64,000 nucleotides of DNA, from assembly GCF_003967575.1 (NCBI RefSeq), contig NZ_BIFT01000001.1, forward strand, positions 620,001 to 684,000, given 5' to 3'. The position numbers were made by a program, and so were the translations under genes. The DNA comes from Dictyobacter alpinus. Lineage in GTDB: Bacteria > Chloroflexota > Ktedonobacteria > Ktedonobacterales > Ktedonobacteraceae. Positions 25,399-35,467 of this stretch are shown one piece after another (the stretch's first letter is position 1; every line of letters starts with the position of its first letter). The notes below the pieces were generated by a model. The model saw only the letters and a list, made by a program, of their open reading frames with translations. It had not been told where the DNA came from and ran no database searches.

Positions 25399-26640
25399 TT
25401 AAAACTGGACGGGAAGAGCCCGCAGGCCCATAATCAATGAACCTGGTCTCCAGATAAGTTCCTCTGGTGCAACGGCTAATTGAATATGCGGAAGGCGCTG
25501 CAGCAAGGTCGAGATGGCAATCTGGCCTTCTAAGCGTGCCAATGGCGCTCCCAGACAATAGTGGATGCCTTTCCCAAACGCCAGGTGCCGATTGTCCGAC
25601 CGCGTAATATCCAATTCATCGGGATGCTTGAACGTTTCTTCATCATGGTTAGCTGAGGCAAGCACCACCACCACATAATCCCCACGCTTTAATTGTTGAC
25701 CATTCAGTTCCATATCCTCGCTTACCCAACGCTGGGTAGCCGTCATCAATGGGCCATGAAAGCGCAAAAACTCTTCGATGGCGCTTTTAATCAGGGCCGG
25801 ATCCTGCTGCAAAAGCTCTTTCTGTTCTGGATGGAGCAATAGTGCCAGCATTCCGTTGCTAATCAAATTCACTGTTGTTTCATGGCCGGCAATTAACAAT
25901 AGCGAGACCATCGAGATTAATTCACCTTCTGACAGCTTATTTCCTTCGCTCTCCGCTGCAATCAAACCACTAATGAGATCTTCGGCAGGCAGTTTGCGCT
26001 TCTCATTGATCAGATAACGTAGATATTCACGAAATGCCCGGACCTGATCCGCGTTTCGACGAAATGCATCGGGATCGCCCGATGATTCAATAAATAGGTT
26101 AGACCAGGCGCGGAATCGGGCCTGATCATCACGGGGCACACCCAGCATTTCAGTAATAATCAGCATAGGCAAAGGAAAAGCAAAATCATTGACGAGATCC
26201 ATTGTTCCGGTCCCCTGGACACCATCTAGCAATTCATGAGCGATCGTCTGGATACGCTCACGCCACCTCTCAATAAATCGTGGTGTAAATGAAAGACTAA
26301 CCAGCGAACGCAGGCGTGTATGATCGGGCGGATCTGCACCTAACATGTTGCGTTCAAAGAAAACAGGTTGTTGATGTGCTTGCTGACTACCTTCCTCCTG
26401 CTCAGTCACGATGCGACCAAATTGCTTGCTTAACTGCTCGAGGGATAATAAATGACGGGGATCTTTAATAAATCGTGGATCACGCAATGCTAGTTCAGCA
26501 TCCTCGTAGCGTGTAATCAACCATCCCAACCGATTACCTGGTAATACCACCTGCTTGATTGGATCATTTTTACGCACATTGGCAAAAATGGGATAAGGGT
26601 TTGCTTTAAAATTTGGTGAGCCAAGCTCTATTGATGCCAT
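25399..26640 (-). CDS. cytochrome P450
   Basis: 413-residue class I-like bacterial P450. I-helix oxygen-binding motif LLIAGHETTVNLI, K-helix EEFLRF (ExxR), and the haem-ligand motif FGKGIHYCLGAPLAR with the Cys. Similar to CYP107-like monooxygenases of secondary metabolism or xenobiotic oxidation. No ferredoxin or reductase gene is adjacent, so electron partners are elsewhere. A MITE lies immediately downstream. Ribosome site AAAGG, 11 bases before ATG. Confidence 0.95.
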   Translation of the reverse strand: MASIELGSPNFKANPYPIFANVRKNDPIKQVVLPGNRLGWLITRYEDAELALRDPRFIKDPRHLLSLEQLSKQFGRIVTEQEEGSQQAHQQPVFFERNMLGADPPDHTRLRSLVSLSFTPRFIERWRERIQTIAHELLDGVQGTGTMDLVNDFAFPLPMLIITEMLGVPRDDQARFRAWSNLFIESSGDPDAFRRNADQVRAFREYLRYLINEKRKLPAEDLISGLIAAESEGNKLSEGELISMVSLLLIAGHETTVNLISNGMLALLLHPEQKELLQQDPALIKSAIEEFLRFHGPLMTATQRWVSEDMELNGQQLKRGDYVVVVLASANHDEETFKHPDELDITRSDNRHLAFGKGIHYCLGAPLARLEGQIAISTLLQRLPHIQLAVAPEELIWRPGSLIMGLRALPVQF

Positions 26641-26717
26641 GCCTGTTCTTGCCTTTCTAAAGTAATATGAAGTATTTTCAGGAAAATACTTTCTAGCTCT
26701 TCTTAACTATACACTGT

Positions 26718-28433
26718 TTATGCAGGCACGTAGTAAATAACATAACCACCATAAGTTTCTCTCTCATAGCTTGGGCTTAAAGCATGGCTATAAAATAGCT
26801 TATCCATCTCTCTAACCTGTGGATTACTCTTCGGGAAAACATAGCCGGGATATGTAGCAGCAGTTGCGGCTTGACGATACGGAAGATAACGATCAAAATC
26901 GGGGGAGAGATCTTCAGCAAGCGAGCTACAAATAAGACGCTCACGACTTTGGAAGATAAGATTGTTGCATGTCCAATACTCTGAATAAAAACGCGTTAGT
27001 TTGAGTTTCTCTAAATGGTTGATGAGCTCTGTGCGCGACGTATAATCTGCCTGGGCACCAGGAATCTCCATGAACGTGCTATAGCTACCCACCATAGCTA
27101 AAACCAGAAAAAGTATCAGGATTGCACTACTGGCAATGCGAGCAAACAGTGAACGACGCTGGCTGGAAGCAACCAATACACTTGCACTCTTCCAGAATGG
27201 CCAGAGCAACGCAGGAAATGCAATTAAAAGACAGGTAAGGTAACGGGCCGTAGGGCCAGGCGTCAGTGCAGAAGCAGCACTGGTAATATAGGAAAAAATG
27301 GTTCCGCCAGCACTGATAAGCAGCATCAAACTACTACAATAACCTATGATGCTTATGCGCTGCTCCAAACTCCAGGAAGTTCCCCTGAGCATCGGCCAGA
27401 AAGTATGCACTTTTTCAGTATGTAAGCTTCTCCACAACAGTATCAATGTCATAATGAGAGAAAAAGCATACACAAACAAGAAGAAACTACCCCATGATAC
27501 TTGCACAACGTTGCAGGGGCTCTGAAAATTCTGCTGAAACTCTGCCACGTAAAAACTACAAATTGGATTATAGTTGGTGGCGCCGGGAATAGCGATCCCT
27601 ACTGTCCCTAAAATTTGTTCCCAAAATGTATAAGGCATATTCTTGCCGGCCTGATGTAACCAGAAAAGAATAGAGAGGGAATTATTGCCAAACGGGGCTG
27701 TTACATTGTATATAATTAATGGAAAAGCTCCAATCCCCATACCCAACAGGCAACTTATGCTCGCCCACGATCGCAATTCTCGCCGACAAAAGAGCAGTAG
27801 AAGTACAACTCCCATTCCAACAACCGGCAAGATAAGCATATCTACCCAGATAGCAACCCCAATGATAAGGCCTAACAGGCCATATACGATACATCGACGC
27901 CACGTTGTACGAGTGCGAGGCTCAATAAAAGGGGTTGTCTGGGCGATCCACACCACAAGCAAACTAATACAGGCTGCAAAAAAGATGGTTTCAGGATATT
28001 CACCGACGGCTTTGAGTTGCCGAGAAATAGTTCCAGTAGAACCAAGGCTTAGTAACAAAATAATAAAGAAGGCAAATGGACGACTATATAAGCGTCGCGT
28101 CAGGTAATACATACAAATAAGGAATAGCACAAAAAATGGTAATAGACCAAGTCTGAGCATAAACAGGGAAGGCCCGAATACATAAAATAGCGGGGCTGCA
28201 ATATAACCTTCGATAGGGCCCATATATGGTAACCCATAAAAGAAAATAGGCCGGTCACCATTAAAAGCTACATGCAGGGCCAATATACCCATATTTCCCT
28301 CATCGCTGTTGGTGATAGGCCAATTAAAATAAATCAAAATAAAGCGCATTATCGTAGCAAGGACAATAATCAAAAACGTTAACAGATCATATCTGTCAAT
28401 GTGTATTTTCTTACTATTTAATGTAACTATCAC
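26718..28433 (-). CDS. GT-C-fold membrane glycosyltransferase-like protein
   Basis: 571-residue polytopic protein with about 11 hydrophobic spans. The first periplasmic loop contains NSDEG just after helix 1 (ITNSDEGNMGI), the acidic motif of GT-C transferases that use polyprenyl-linked sugars. The C-terminus is a soluble, Tyr-rich domain (RETYGGYVIYYVP). Start is GTG 28433 (GAGG about 8 bases upstream). It is divergent from the collagen-like gene, separated by 575 bases; a role in glycosylating that surface protein is an inference only. Confidence 0.78.
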   Translation of the reverse strand: MIVTLNSKKIHIDRYDLLTFLIIVLATIMRFILIYFNWPITNSDEGNMGILALHVAFNGDRPIFFYGLPYMGPIEGYIAAPLFYVFGPSLFMLRLGLLPFFVLFLICMYYLTRRLYSRPFAFFIILLLSLGSTGTISRQLKAVGEYPETIFFAACISLLVVWIAQTTPFIEPRTRTTWRRCIVYGLLGLIIGVAIWVDMLILPVVGMGVVLLLLFCRRELRSWASISCLLGMGIGAFPLIIYNVTAPFGNNSLSILFWLHQAGKNMPYTFWEQILGTVGIAIPGATNYNPICSFYVAEFQQNFQSPCNVVQVSWGSFFLFVYAFSLIMTLILLWRSLHTEKVHTFWPMLRGTSWSLEQRISIIGYCSSLMLLISAGGTIFSYITSAASALTPGPTARYLTCLLIAFPALLWPFWKSASVLVASSQRRSLFARIASSAILILFLVLAMVGSYSTFMEIPGAQADYTSRTELINHLEKLKLTRFYSEYWTCNNLIFQSRERLICSSLAEDLSPDFDRYLPYRQAATAATYPGYVFPKSNPQVREMDKLFYSHALSPSYERETYGGYVIYYVPA

Positions 28434-29007
28434 GTACGCCTCAAGACCTTTCCTTACTACTTATATACCTTCATTCGATCTTGTTATCTTTCTACAAATA
28501 CCATACTAGAGATTTCCACAAAATTCAAGGTACAGATATTGATTAAAAGACAGATTATAAGCAAATATACTTGACATTAGAAGACAACAACGATCAACTA
28601 TTCACCTTTTAGAAAAATACATGGGTGCCATCGCCCTTTTTCCGGCCTGTTCCTCCCCAGAATATAAGGATAGTTATCATTTTGACTAAGTCAGATATAT
28701 AAGGGCAACTACAAATTTATTATGGCAATGAACAAATGTATTCCTATTATAGGTTAAATATCCTCAAATTATGTTTCTTCTGCGTATTGCTAATTATGTT
28801 TTTCCATACACAAATACAAACATTTAAAGCAATCTCTTATTCTTATTATTTATATTGTAAGTGCAGTAGGATAAGCATGTTGATCTTGAATAAATACTTC
28901 ATGAGTAACAAGCTGAAGGTTTACATCATCTTTATCTGTCTTATCCCACTTAGATAGCTTTTGGTCTAAGCACGATTGACGCTCAAGAAAGAGAAGGAGT
29001 AGTATCT
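28434..29007. other. AT-rich divergent intergenic region
   Basis: Shared upstream region of the glycosyltransferase-like gene and the collagen-like gene. A TTGACA occurs at about 28572. A short open frame at 28736-28957 is AT-rich, lacks a ribosome site and is not called as a gene. Confidence 0.4.
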
Positions 29008-32000
29008 ATGAAAAAGTGGGGTCGTCGCTACTTGCTACCGCGTAAATGTCCCAAGTTGGACAAGCGAATAGCAGGTACGCTTCTGATTGCAGGCGCATTG
29101 CTCACGATACCAATTAAAAGCGCACATGCAAATGCACAGCATAGTACAACAAACAATAACTCGCATACCATTACCTTTAAGGCACTCGACAAATCTGTTG
29201 CAAGTGATCCGCATATACAGAATTTTGTGCTCTCAACCAAAGACGCAAAACAATTACTTTCTACACAAAAATTTGTACTTGACCACACCATCTCAAACAA
29301 AATCCAACCCCTTATCATTACACATACAAAACAACAGGGACCTCCTGGACCTCAGGGTCCTGCTGGACCTACTGGACCTCAAGGTCCTACCGGTCCTCAA
29401 GGTCCTATTGGTGAGACTGGCCCTGCTGGTACAATCGGCGTTGGCGGACCGGTAGGTGCTACTGGACCTACTGGCCCTGCTGGCCCCACTGGCGCGACTG
29501 GCCCTCAAGGTGATATCGGTCCTGCTGGTCCTGCTGGTCCTCATGGGCCATGTGGCCGCCCTGGCAAAACGGGACCCCAAGGTCCTCAAGGTGATACTGG
29601 CCCTCAAGGTCCTCAAGGTGATACTGGCCCTATTGGCCCTACTGGTGCCACTGGTCCTCAAGGCGACAAAGGCGATACCGGACCTCAAGGCCCTACTGGC
29701 CCTACTGGTCCGACCGGACCCATCGGACCTACTGGTCCCGTAGGTCCTCAAGGCCCTCAAGGTGATAAGGGCGACACCGGTCCTGCTGGTGCTGATGGTG
29801 CCCCTGGCCCGCAAGGCCCTGCTGGTACCAATGGTACTGACGGTGCTCCTGGTCCCCAAGGTCCTGCTGGTGCTGATGGTGCCCCTGGCCCGCAAGGCCC
29901 TGCTGGTGTTGACGGCGCTCCTGGTCCCCAAGGTCCTGCTGGCGCTGACGGCGCTCCTGGCCCTCAAGGTCCTGCCGGTCCTCAAGGCGATACTGGCCCT
30001 CAAGGTCCTGCTGGTACCAATGGCGCTGATGGCGCTCCTGGTCCCCAAGGTCCTGCCGGTCCTCAAGGCGATACTGGCCCTCAAGGTCCTGCTGGTATGA
30101 ATGGCGCTGATGGCGCCACTGGTCCTCAAGGGGACAAGGGTGATACTGGCCCTCAAGGACCCCAAGGCGACAAGGGTGACACCGGTGCCGCTGGTCCTGC
30201 TGGCCCTCAAGGTAATAAGGGCGACACCGGAGATACTGGCGCTACTGGTCCTCGTGGGCCACAAGGCTCTACAGGTCCTGCTGGCCCTCAAGGTTCTCAA
30301 GGCCCTACCGGCAATACTGGCCCTCAAGGCCCGCAAGGTGATACTGGCCCTCAAGGCCCGCAAGGTGATAAAGGTGACACTGGTGCCACTGGCCCTGCTG
30401 GTCCTGTTGGTGATACTGGCCCCGCTGGCCCTGCTGGCCCTACCGGCCCTGTTGGTGATACTGGCCCCGCTGGCCCTAAAGGCGATACTGGTGATACCGG
30501 CGCTACTGGTGCCACTGGTGCTACTGGCCCTATTGGCCCTGAAGGTCCTCGTGGGCCTCGGGGATTCACTGGTGCCACTGGTCCTCAAGGTTCCCAGGGC
30601 CCACGAGGTCCTAAAGGTGACACTGGTGCTACTGGCGATCCCGGACCAGTTGGTCCTCAAGGTGACAAAGGTGATACTGGTGCTACTGGTCCCGCTGGCC
30701 CTGTCGGCGATACTGGGCCTGTTGGTCCTACGGGTGCCACTGGCCCTATTGGCCCGCAAGGTCCTGCCGGTACAAATGGCACTGATGGTGCCCCTGGTCC
30801 TCAAGGTCCTGCTGGCCCTATTGGCCCGGTTGGCCCTCAAGGTCCTGCCGGTACAAATGGTACTGACGGTGCCCCTGGTCCTCAAGGCCCTGCCGGTACA
30901 AATGGCGCTGACGGTGCCCCTGGCCCTCAGGGTCCTGCTGGCCCGGTTGGCCCTCAAGGTGACAAGGGCGATACTGGTGCTACTGGCCCTGCCGGCGCTG
31001 ATGGCGCTCCTGGTCCTCAGGGTCCTGCTGGTACAAATGGCACTGATGGCGCTCCTGGCCCACAAGGTCCTGCCGGTCCTCAAGGTGACAAGGGTGATAC
31101 TGGTCCTCAAGGCCCTGCTGGTACAAATGGTACTGATGGCGCTACTGGTCCTCAAGGTCCTGCCGGCGCTGACGGTGCCACTGGTCCTCAAGGCCCTGCC
31201 GGTGCTGATGGCGCTCCTGGTCCTCAAGGTCCAGCTGGCTTGAATGGTGCTGACGGTGCTCCTGGTCCTCAGGGTCCTATCGGTCTCACTGGCCCTGCTG
31301 GCGCTGATGGTGCTCCTGGCCCACAAGGCCCTGCTGGCGCTGACGGTGCGACTGGCCCACAAGGCCCTGCTGGCACAAATGGTGCTGACGGTGCCCCTGG
31401 TCCTCAAGGTCCTGCTGGCCCTGCTGGCGCTGACGGTGCTCCTGGTGCTCCTGGCCCACAAGGTCCTGCTGGCACAAATGGTGCTGATGGTGCTCCTGGC
31501 CCACAAGGTCCTGCTGGCACAAATGGTGCCGACGGTGCTCCTGGTCCTCAAGGCCCTGCCGGCGCTGATGGCGCTCCTGGCCCGCAAGGTCCTGCTGGTC
31601 CTCAAGGCGACAAGGGTGACACTGGTGCTACTGGCGCTACTGGCGCTACTGGCCCTGCCGGCGCTGACGGTGCTCCTGGCCCTCAAGGCCCTGCCGGCGC
31701 TGACGGTGCTCCTGGCCCTCAAGGCCCTGCCGGCGCTGATGGCGCTCCTGGCCCTCAAGGCCCTGCCGGCGCTGATGGCGCTCCTGGCCCGCAAGGCCCT
31801 GCTGGTCCTCAAGGCGACAAGGGTGACACTGGTGCTACTGGCCCTGCCGGTGCTGATGGCGCTCCTGGCCCACAAGGTCCTATCGGTCCTATTGGCCCTC
31901 AAGGCCCTGCTGGTTTGAATGGTGCTGACGGCGCTCCTGGTCCTCAAGGCCCTGCTGGTGCTGATGGTGCTCCTGGTCCGCAAGGCCCTGCTGGTGCTGA

Positions 32001-32772
32001 CGGCGCTCCTGGTCCTCAAGGTCCTGCCGGTGCTGATGGTGCCCCTGGCCCACAAGGCCCTGCCGGTCCTATTGGCCCTCAAGGCCCTGCTGGTTTGAAT
32101 GGTGCTGACGGCGCTCCTGGTCCTCAAGGCCCTGCTGGTGCTGATGGTGCTCCTGGTCCGCAAGGCCCTGCTGGTGCTGACGGCGCTCCTGGTCCTCAAG
32201 GTCCTGCCGGTGCTGATGGTGCCCCTGGCCCACAAGGCCCTGCCGGTGCTGATGGTGCCCCTGGTCCTCAAGGCCCTATCGGTCTCACTGGCCCTGCCGG
32301 CGCTGACGGTGCCCCTGGCCCGCAAGGCCCTGCTGGCCCTACTGGTGCTACCGGTGCTGGTTTCCCTCAGGATTACGGTTACACGTATAATGAATCTTCA
32401 CAGAATATCCCAATCGGAACGCCTGTCAGTTTTGAGTCAAATGGGGTGATAGTAGGAGCAATCACCCATACGCCAGGCTCTTCCTCTATCACGGTGGGCG
32501 ATACTGGTACTTACAGAATCGACTTCAATATACAGACCGCGCAACCCAGCCAGTTTACCATCTTTAGAAATGGCGTGCCGCTTCCTGGCACAGGATTTGG
32601 TTCGTTCGGTGGATCACAGATAACCCATGGTGATACTATCCAGGAACTAACCGCGGGTGATGTGCTTGAAGTTGTCAATCACACTTCACTCAATGATGTT
32701 CAACTCCAGATTAATGCCGGTGGCAATGATCCAGTTGTAAACGCATCATTTAATATCATACGCATAAGCTAG
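29008..32772 (+). CDS. secreted collagen-like protein with BclA-like C-terminal domain
   Basis: 1254-residue protein. Residues 1-42 include a signal peptide (LLIAGALLTIPIKSAHA). A short spacer leads to about 335 uninterrupted Gly-X-Y triplets (residues 111-1116), dominated by GPQGPAG, GADGAPG, GDKGDTG and GATGPAG. A C-terminal domain of about 138 residues (YTYNESSQNIPIGTPVSFES...VVNASFNIIRIS) resembles the TNF/C1q-like trimerising domain of Bacillus BclA. It is probably a trimeric surface or spore-coat filament; the triplets with Thr in the Y position could be glycosylated. Ribosome site GAAGGAG. Contains a recent 180-bp tandem duplication. Confidence 0.93.
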   Translation: MKKWGRRYLLPRKCPKLDKRIAGTLLIAGALLTIPIKSAHANAQHSTTNNNSHTITFKALDKSVASDPHIQNFVLSTKDAKQLLSTQKFVLDHTISNKIQPLIITHTKQQGPPGPQGPAGPTGPQGPTGPQGPIGETGPAGTIGVGGPVGATGPTGPAGPTGATGPQGDIGPAGPAGPHGPCGRPGKTGPQGPQGDTGPQGPQGDTGPIGPTGATGPQGDKGDTGPQGPTGPTGPTGPIGPTGPVGPQGPQGDKGDTGPAGADGAPGPQGPAGTNGTDGAPGPQGPAGADGAPGPQGPAGVDGAPGPQGPAGADGAPGPQGPAGPQGDTGPQGPAGTNGADGAPGPQGPAGPQGDTGPQGPAGMNGADGATGPQGDKGDTGPQGPQGDKGDTGAAGPAGPQGNKGDTGDTGATGPRGPQGSTGPAGPQGSQGPTGNTGPQGPQGDTGPQGPQGDKGDTGATGPAGPVGDTGPAGPAGPTGPVGDTGPAGPKGDTGDTGATGATGATGPIGPEGPRGPRGFTGATGPQGSQGPRGPKGDTGATGDPGPVGPQGDKGDTGATGPAGPVGDTGPVGPTGATGPIGPQGPAGTNGTDGAPGPQGPAGPIGPVGPQGPAGTNGTDGAPGPQGPAGTNGADGAPGPQGPAGPVGPQGDKGDTGATGPAGADGAPGPQGPAGTNGTDGAPGPQGPAGPQGDKGDTGPQGPAGTNGTDGATGPQGPAGADGATGPQGPAGADGAPGPQGPAGLNGADGAPGPQGPIGLTGPAGADGAPGPQGPAGADGATGPQGPAGTNGADGAPGPQGPAGPAGADGAPGAPGPQGPAGTNGADGAPGPQGPAGTNGADGAPGPQGPAGADGAPGPQGPAGPQGDKGDTGATGATGATGPAGADGAPGPQGPAGADGAPGPQGPAGADGAPGPQGPAGADGAPGPQGPAGPQGDKGDTGATGPAGADGAPGPQGPIGPIGPQGPAGLNGADGAPGPQGPAGADGAPGPQGPAGADGAPGPQGPAGADGAPGPQGPAGPIGPQGPAGLNGADGAPGPQGPAGADGAPGPQGPAGADGAPGPQGPAGADGAPGPQGPAGADGAPGPQGPIGLTGPAGADGAPGPQGPAGPTGATGAGFPQDYGYTYNESSQNIPIGTPVSFESNGVIVGAITHTPGSSSITVGDTGTYRIDFNIQTAQPSQFTIFRNGVPLPGTGFGSFGGSQITHGDTIQELTAGDVLEVVNHTSLNDVQLQINAGGNDPVVNASFNIIRIS
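31884..32247 (+). repeat. 180-bp tandem duplication inside the collagen-like gene
   Basis: Bases 31884-32067 recur exactly at 32064-32247, a period of 180 bases and 184 identical bases. It adds 20 Gly-X-Y triplets in frame. No nucleotide differences are seen between the two units, so the duplication is recent. Confidence 0.9.
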
Positions 32773-32828
32773 TCTCGTAGTGAAGCTAATCTTTGAAACT
32801 ACCTCTAAGTAGTCAAAAAGATTTAAAA

Positions 32829-32880
32829 AGAGAGGATGCATTCACATGGTATAAATATACCATGCGGATACATCCTCTCT
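32829..32880 (+). terminator. terminator of the collagen-like gene
   Basis: AGAGAGGATG...ATGGTAT pairs with ATACCAT...CATCCTCTCT around AAAT, 57 bases after the stop codon, followed by TTTA. Confidence 0.8.
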
Positions 32881-33694
32881 TTACAACTTGAAATTTAAAG
32901 GGCTTTTCCAATGACATATGCTATGGAGAGCTCTTTAAACTTTATCAGCCTACCTATGAGAGATAATCAACCCTTTGCAACTGGTCTGGATGAACTGATA
33001 GATATCCTTCCAGGTGATCTGACCCTCCAATGTAAGCATTTGCCCTCTGATATGAGCACTAGTACAAAGTTTCTGACAAATCGTCTCTCATCAGACATAC
33101 TGTTTCTCAGATATGTAAATTGCTTACCTCATCGAGAGATTGGCAAATCACTGGAATGCTCACGATCGCACCGGAAATCGAAGGCATTAATCTGTTCAAA
33201 ATCGCAGGCCGCTCCATTTCTAGGTGGATTCCAGGCCTCAAAACGGGCATCACAGGTAGACATTCTGTAGCCAGCTCGAAGAACGTTTGCTGCTTTGGCT
33301 TGAGTATCACCCCCTGATTGTGAACTACGCACATGGCAATAAGAAATATGTCACAGACATGCTCCATTATAGTTTTGCCGCCGTGAAGAGTTCAAAAAAG
33401 TCGTTGGATATGATGGTGATGGACAATTTGGTTGGTCGCGCACTCACAAAAACCACTTTATGAGCTGTCAATCTCTTCATTTTGTGGAAGAAGAGCGCAT
33501 AAGCAGAAAGAGGAGAACATAACGTTCGGGAGGACCACTTGACAAAGTACTTTATCAAGTGGTCCTCCCGAACGTTGTACCCTTTCAAGGGATTGATGAA
33601 AAAGCGGAAAGAACTACATGCTTTGCAACGACTTTTAGATAGTCCTGCTTCCTGGTTGCTAGAAAAAACGTGCTCTAAGAGTAGATTTTTACAC
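32881..33694. other. gene-poor stretch, possibly decayed coding sequence
   Basis: No convincing gene. Short open frames exist on both strands, including one at 33260-33460 reading HPLIVNYAHGNKKYVTDM, but none shows a ribosome site or a family. The stretch contains a striking 56-base palindrome (33521-33576) and may be a graveyard of an inactivated gene or insertion element. Confidence 0.4.
33521..33576. repeat. 56-base near-perfect palindrome
   Basis: Twenty-two-base perfect arms (starting AACGTTCGGGAGGACC) surround a 12-base centre that is itself nearly symmetrical. There is no T tract on either side and no adjoining promoter that I can name. It differs in sequence from the three MITEs. Confidence 0.8.
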
Positions 33695-35467
33695 CTATCC
33701 TGGGTCTCCCTCACTGAGCGCCGGGCCTCGGAGGATTGATCCAGACAGATTGCGAGCGATATTCCATATATCTGGTGTTCCGAGACCGGTTGCGAGATCA
33801 TAGCCGATGGTGGCCTTGTAAAAGGCATTGGTTCCTGTTGTCACATCATGGTACGCTGGATAGCGCTGTGGTGTGTTCGAGAGGGCATAGAGGATGGAAT
33901 TCGCGTTGCCTAATGATATCTTTTTTTGCTTTGTCAGGTACTGATTGATGTCAGCAGCCATTCCCGCCCATACGGGGGCTGAGGCACTGGTACCACCCAC
34001 CGTAATCCAGCCCTTACAGATACTGGTATTGCCGCCACTACAATAGACGGAATAACCTGTGGCTGGATCGGCGTTCGCTGAGACATCGGGCACCATCCGT
34101 TGAGGTGAGGTAATAGCGAGATTGTTTTGGTAGGCAGGGCGAGAAAAGTAGGAACTGAGACCACCACCTCCACCCAACAGTTGGGTCCTAACAATCGTTG
34201 ACCAGGCTGATTCACTGCCATAGGTGCTATCTTTGTTGAGGAGAAGGGTTGTTCCACCAACACCAACCACAGAAGGTTGATTGGCGGGGGAATCAACGGA
34301 CAGACTTGTATCACCACAATCATAGGCACCATCATCACCGCTTGCCGCAAAAAACGTTTGCCCTTGTGCCGCACCCTGCCGAAAAATGTCATGCAGGGTT
34401 CCCATTTCAGCCTCTCCTGCAGCTTGCTCACATTGTCCCCAACTGGTACTGACAACCTTTGCACTATTGTCGGTAACGATCGCGTTATAAGTATCGTTGA
34501 CGCCAACTGTGGTATTCGGCCCAATATACACTTTCTGCAGAGCGTTAGGAGCCATTGATGAAACCATCTCCATATCAAGTGTTGTTTCGATGGCACCACT
34601 TCCCGGCACATTTCTTGTTCCATCGATCAAGACATCAGAGAATTTCTTTGGGCCAAGTTTGTAGAGGTCGAGATAGGTCGTAATATCGGCAGGATTGTAC
34701 CCATCTAATTCAAACAGCGCAATCGTTTGCCCGGCTCCATTCGCACCTGTATTGAGTAACGGCTTGACGTCATAGGCCACCTGGATGTCATTGGGGGTAT
34801 AACTGATAGGAAGAGGGTGAGGAGGAGCATCCTCTTTAAGCATGCGATATCTGGGTTCGTACATGGAGAGATTGTTGAGACCAGCAATGTTGCGGAGGCT
34901 GGGGGCGAGGTCATTGGGCACAGCTGGATTAAGGGATGGTGCAAAGGCTGTACGACCATTAATGATATAGTCATAGAGCATGATCGAAAAGGTTGACTCA
35001 ATTGCTGCAACAGATCCCACAGTGTGAATGACAAGATTATTCGAGGAGATAGATGTAACTGCGAGATGATGGCTTTGCAAGAATAACTTGACATTATTGA
35101 CGGCATCCTTTGTCGGTCCAAATTGGCTTTTGAATTCTTGTGGTGTCAGGTAGTGGTGAAAGAGAGGTGATGTGGGGTCGGCTTGCTTGGTCAGCAATAG
35201 ATCCAAGAGCTTTTCGTTTCGGAGAGCGAGATGCACTGAAAGCTGAAGGATTTTATTGGGAGATGTAATACCCCTACGGATTGCATGGTTGAGAAGGAGT
35301 GGTACAACGATACCTGGGAGACGGTAAGGAAGACTTGCCACATGGTGTGGCAATGCAAAGGCAGGTGAAACATGATCAAAGTATCCAGAGGAAGAAAAAA
35401 AGATAAAAAGAATAACAATTATTTTTGCTATCTTCCGTTGATATATGGACCTTAAAGAACTTTTCAT
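33695..35467 (-). CDS. secreted S53-family (sedolisin/kumamolisin) serine-carboxyl peptidase
   Basis: 590-residue secreted protease active at acid pH in characterised relatives. Signal peptide (residues 1-35, hydrophobic core IIVILFIFFSSSGYF), then an activation propeptide (FHHYLTPQEFKSQFGPT), then the catalytic domain. Catalytic residues are placed by ETTLDMEM (Glu and Asp), GDDGAYDC (oxyanion Asp) and GGTSASAPVWAG (nucleophile Ser). ATG 35467 has AAGGAG 7 bases upstream; 11 residues further upstream are open but without a ribosome site. It converges on the gene-poor stretch. Confidence 0.93.
   Translation of the reverse strand: MKSSLRSIYQRKIAKIIVILFIFFSSSGYFDHVSPAFALPHHVASLPYRLPGIVVPLLLNHAIRRGITSPNKILQLSVHLALRNEKLLDLLLTKQADPTSPLFHHYLTPQEFKSQFGPTKDAVNNVKLFLQSHHLAVTSISSNNLVIHTVGSVAAIESTFSIMLYDYIINGRTAFAPSLNPAVPNDLAPSLRNIAGLNNLSMYEPRYRMLKEDAPPHPLPISYTPNDIQVAYDVKPLLNTGANGAGQTIALFELDGYNPADITTYLDLYKLGPKKFSDVLIDGTRNVPGSGAIETTLDMEMVSSMAPNALQKVYIGPNTTVGVNDTYNAIVTDNSAKVVSTSWGQCEQAAGEAEMGTLHDIFRQGAAQGQTFFAASGDDGAYDCGDTSLSVDSPANQPSVVGVGGTTLLLNKDSTYGSESAWSTIVRTQLLGGGGGLSSYFSRPAYQNNLAITSPQRMVPDVSANADPATGYSVYCSGGNTSICKGWITVGGTSASAPVWAGMAADINQYLTKQKKISLGNANSILYALSNTPQRYPAYHDVTTGTNAFYKATIGYDLATGLGTPDIWNIARNLSGSILRGPALSEGDPG

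Noticed and set aside
28736..28957. Small AT-rich open frame of 73 residues
   Set aside because: No ribosome site, amino-acid composition typical of AT-rich non-coding DNA, no family.
29293..32325. Open frame of 1010 codons on the minus strand opposite the collagen-like gene
   Set aside because: It is rich in Thr, Arg, Ser and Ala repeats, exactly the mirror of Gly-Pro codons; there is no ribosome site or signal and the plus-strand frame has signal peptide and terminator.
32911..33828. Overlapping small frames on both strands in the gene-poor stretch
   Set aside because: None has a convincing start site or recognisable domain; several run through the 56-base palindrome.
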